From: Rikenellaceae bacterium
GTDB lineage: Bacteria > Bacteroidota > Bacteroidia > Bacteroidales > UBA932
DNA length: 6,268 bases
Assembly: GCA_003520315.1 (NCBI GenBank)
Contig: DOVA01000142.1
Location: 1 to 6,268 of the forward strand
Direction of reading: 5' to 3'
The translations under genes were made by a program, and so were the position numbers. The notes under the pieces were generated by a model that did no database searches, was not told the origin of the DNA, and saw only the letters and a program-made list of their open reading frames with translations. Within the stretch, counting starts at the first letter, position 1. Every line of letters starts with the position of its first letter. Of the stretch, positions 6,256 through 6,268 are shown one piece after another.

Positions 6256-6268
6256 AGACTTTAACTGT

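Noticed and set aside
1..6268. CRISPR array, tRNA or rRNA gene, insertion sequence, toxin-antitoxin or defence genes
   Set aside because: Reading both strands showed no regularly spaced repeats, cloverleaf-like sequence, transposase motif or defence-type domain; all long open frames are assigned to envelope proteins.

Overview
The window looks like chromosomal DNA from a member of the Bacteroidota, probably Bacteroidales. The evidence is AT-rich sequence, Bacteroides-type promoter elements (TTTG about 20 bp upstream of TAnnTTTG), mostly weak Shine-Dalgarno signals, and a gene set typical of that phylum's envelope. It is densely coding: there is no gene-free stretch over 300 bases, and the largest gap is 81 bp.

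Layout from left to right. Positions 1-135 (minus) hold the N-terminus of an exported patatin-like phospholipase that runs off the left edge. A 74-bp divergent regulatory region follows, with two overlapping Bacteroides-type promoters and a small palindrome. Positions 210-893 (plus) encode a lipoprotein cyclophilin-type peptidyl-prolyl isomerase. Its stop codon directly abuts the stop of a convergent two-gene operon (2418-894, minus) encoding an MlaE-type permease and an MlaF-type ATPase of an MCE/Mla lipid transporter. An 81-bp divergent spacer separates that operon from waaA/kdtA (2500-3765, plus; TTG start), the Kdo transferase of lipid A-core synthesis. waaA ends one base from the stop of a convergent gene for a TonB-dependent outer-membrane receptor (6238-3767, minus). 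A 15-bp inverted repeat covers both of these stop codons.

Every gene is plausibly an envelope gene: periplasmic folding (PPIase), lipid traffic between membranes (MlaEF), LPS core synthesis (WaaA), outer-membrane uptake (TonB-dependent receptor) and an exported phospholipase. They lie in at least five transcription units on alternating strands, so this is a neighbourhood with a shared theme rather than one operon. The only clear operon is mlaE-mlaF.

I found no convincing undescribed system: no CRISPR array, mobile element, tRNA or rRNA gene, toxin-antitoxin pair or defence gene. The observations most worth checking are non-coding: the nearly coincident divergent promoters at 129-202 with their palindrome, and the inverted repeat shared by the ends of waaA and the receptor gene. 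Two gene-level oddities are the absence of an MlaD/MCE gene beside mlaEF and the TTG start of waaA.
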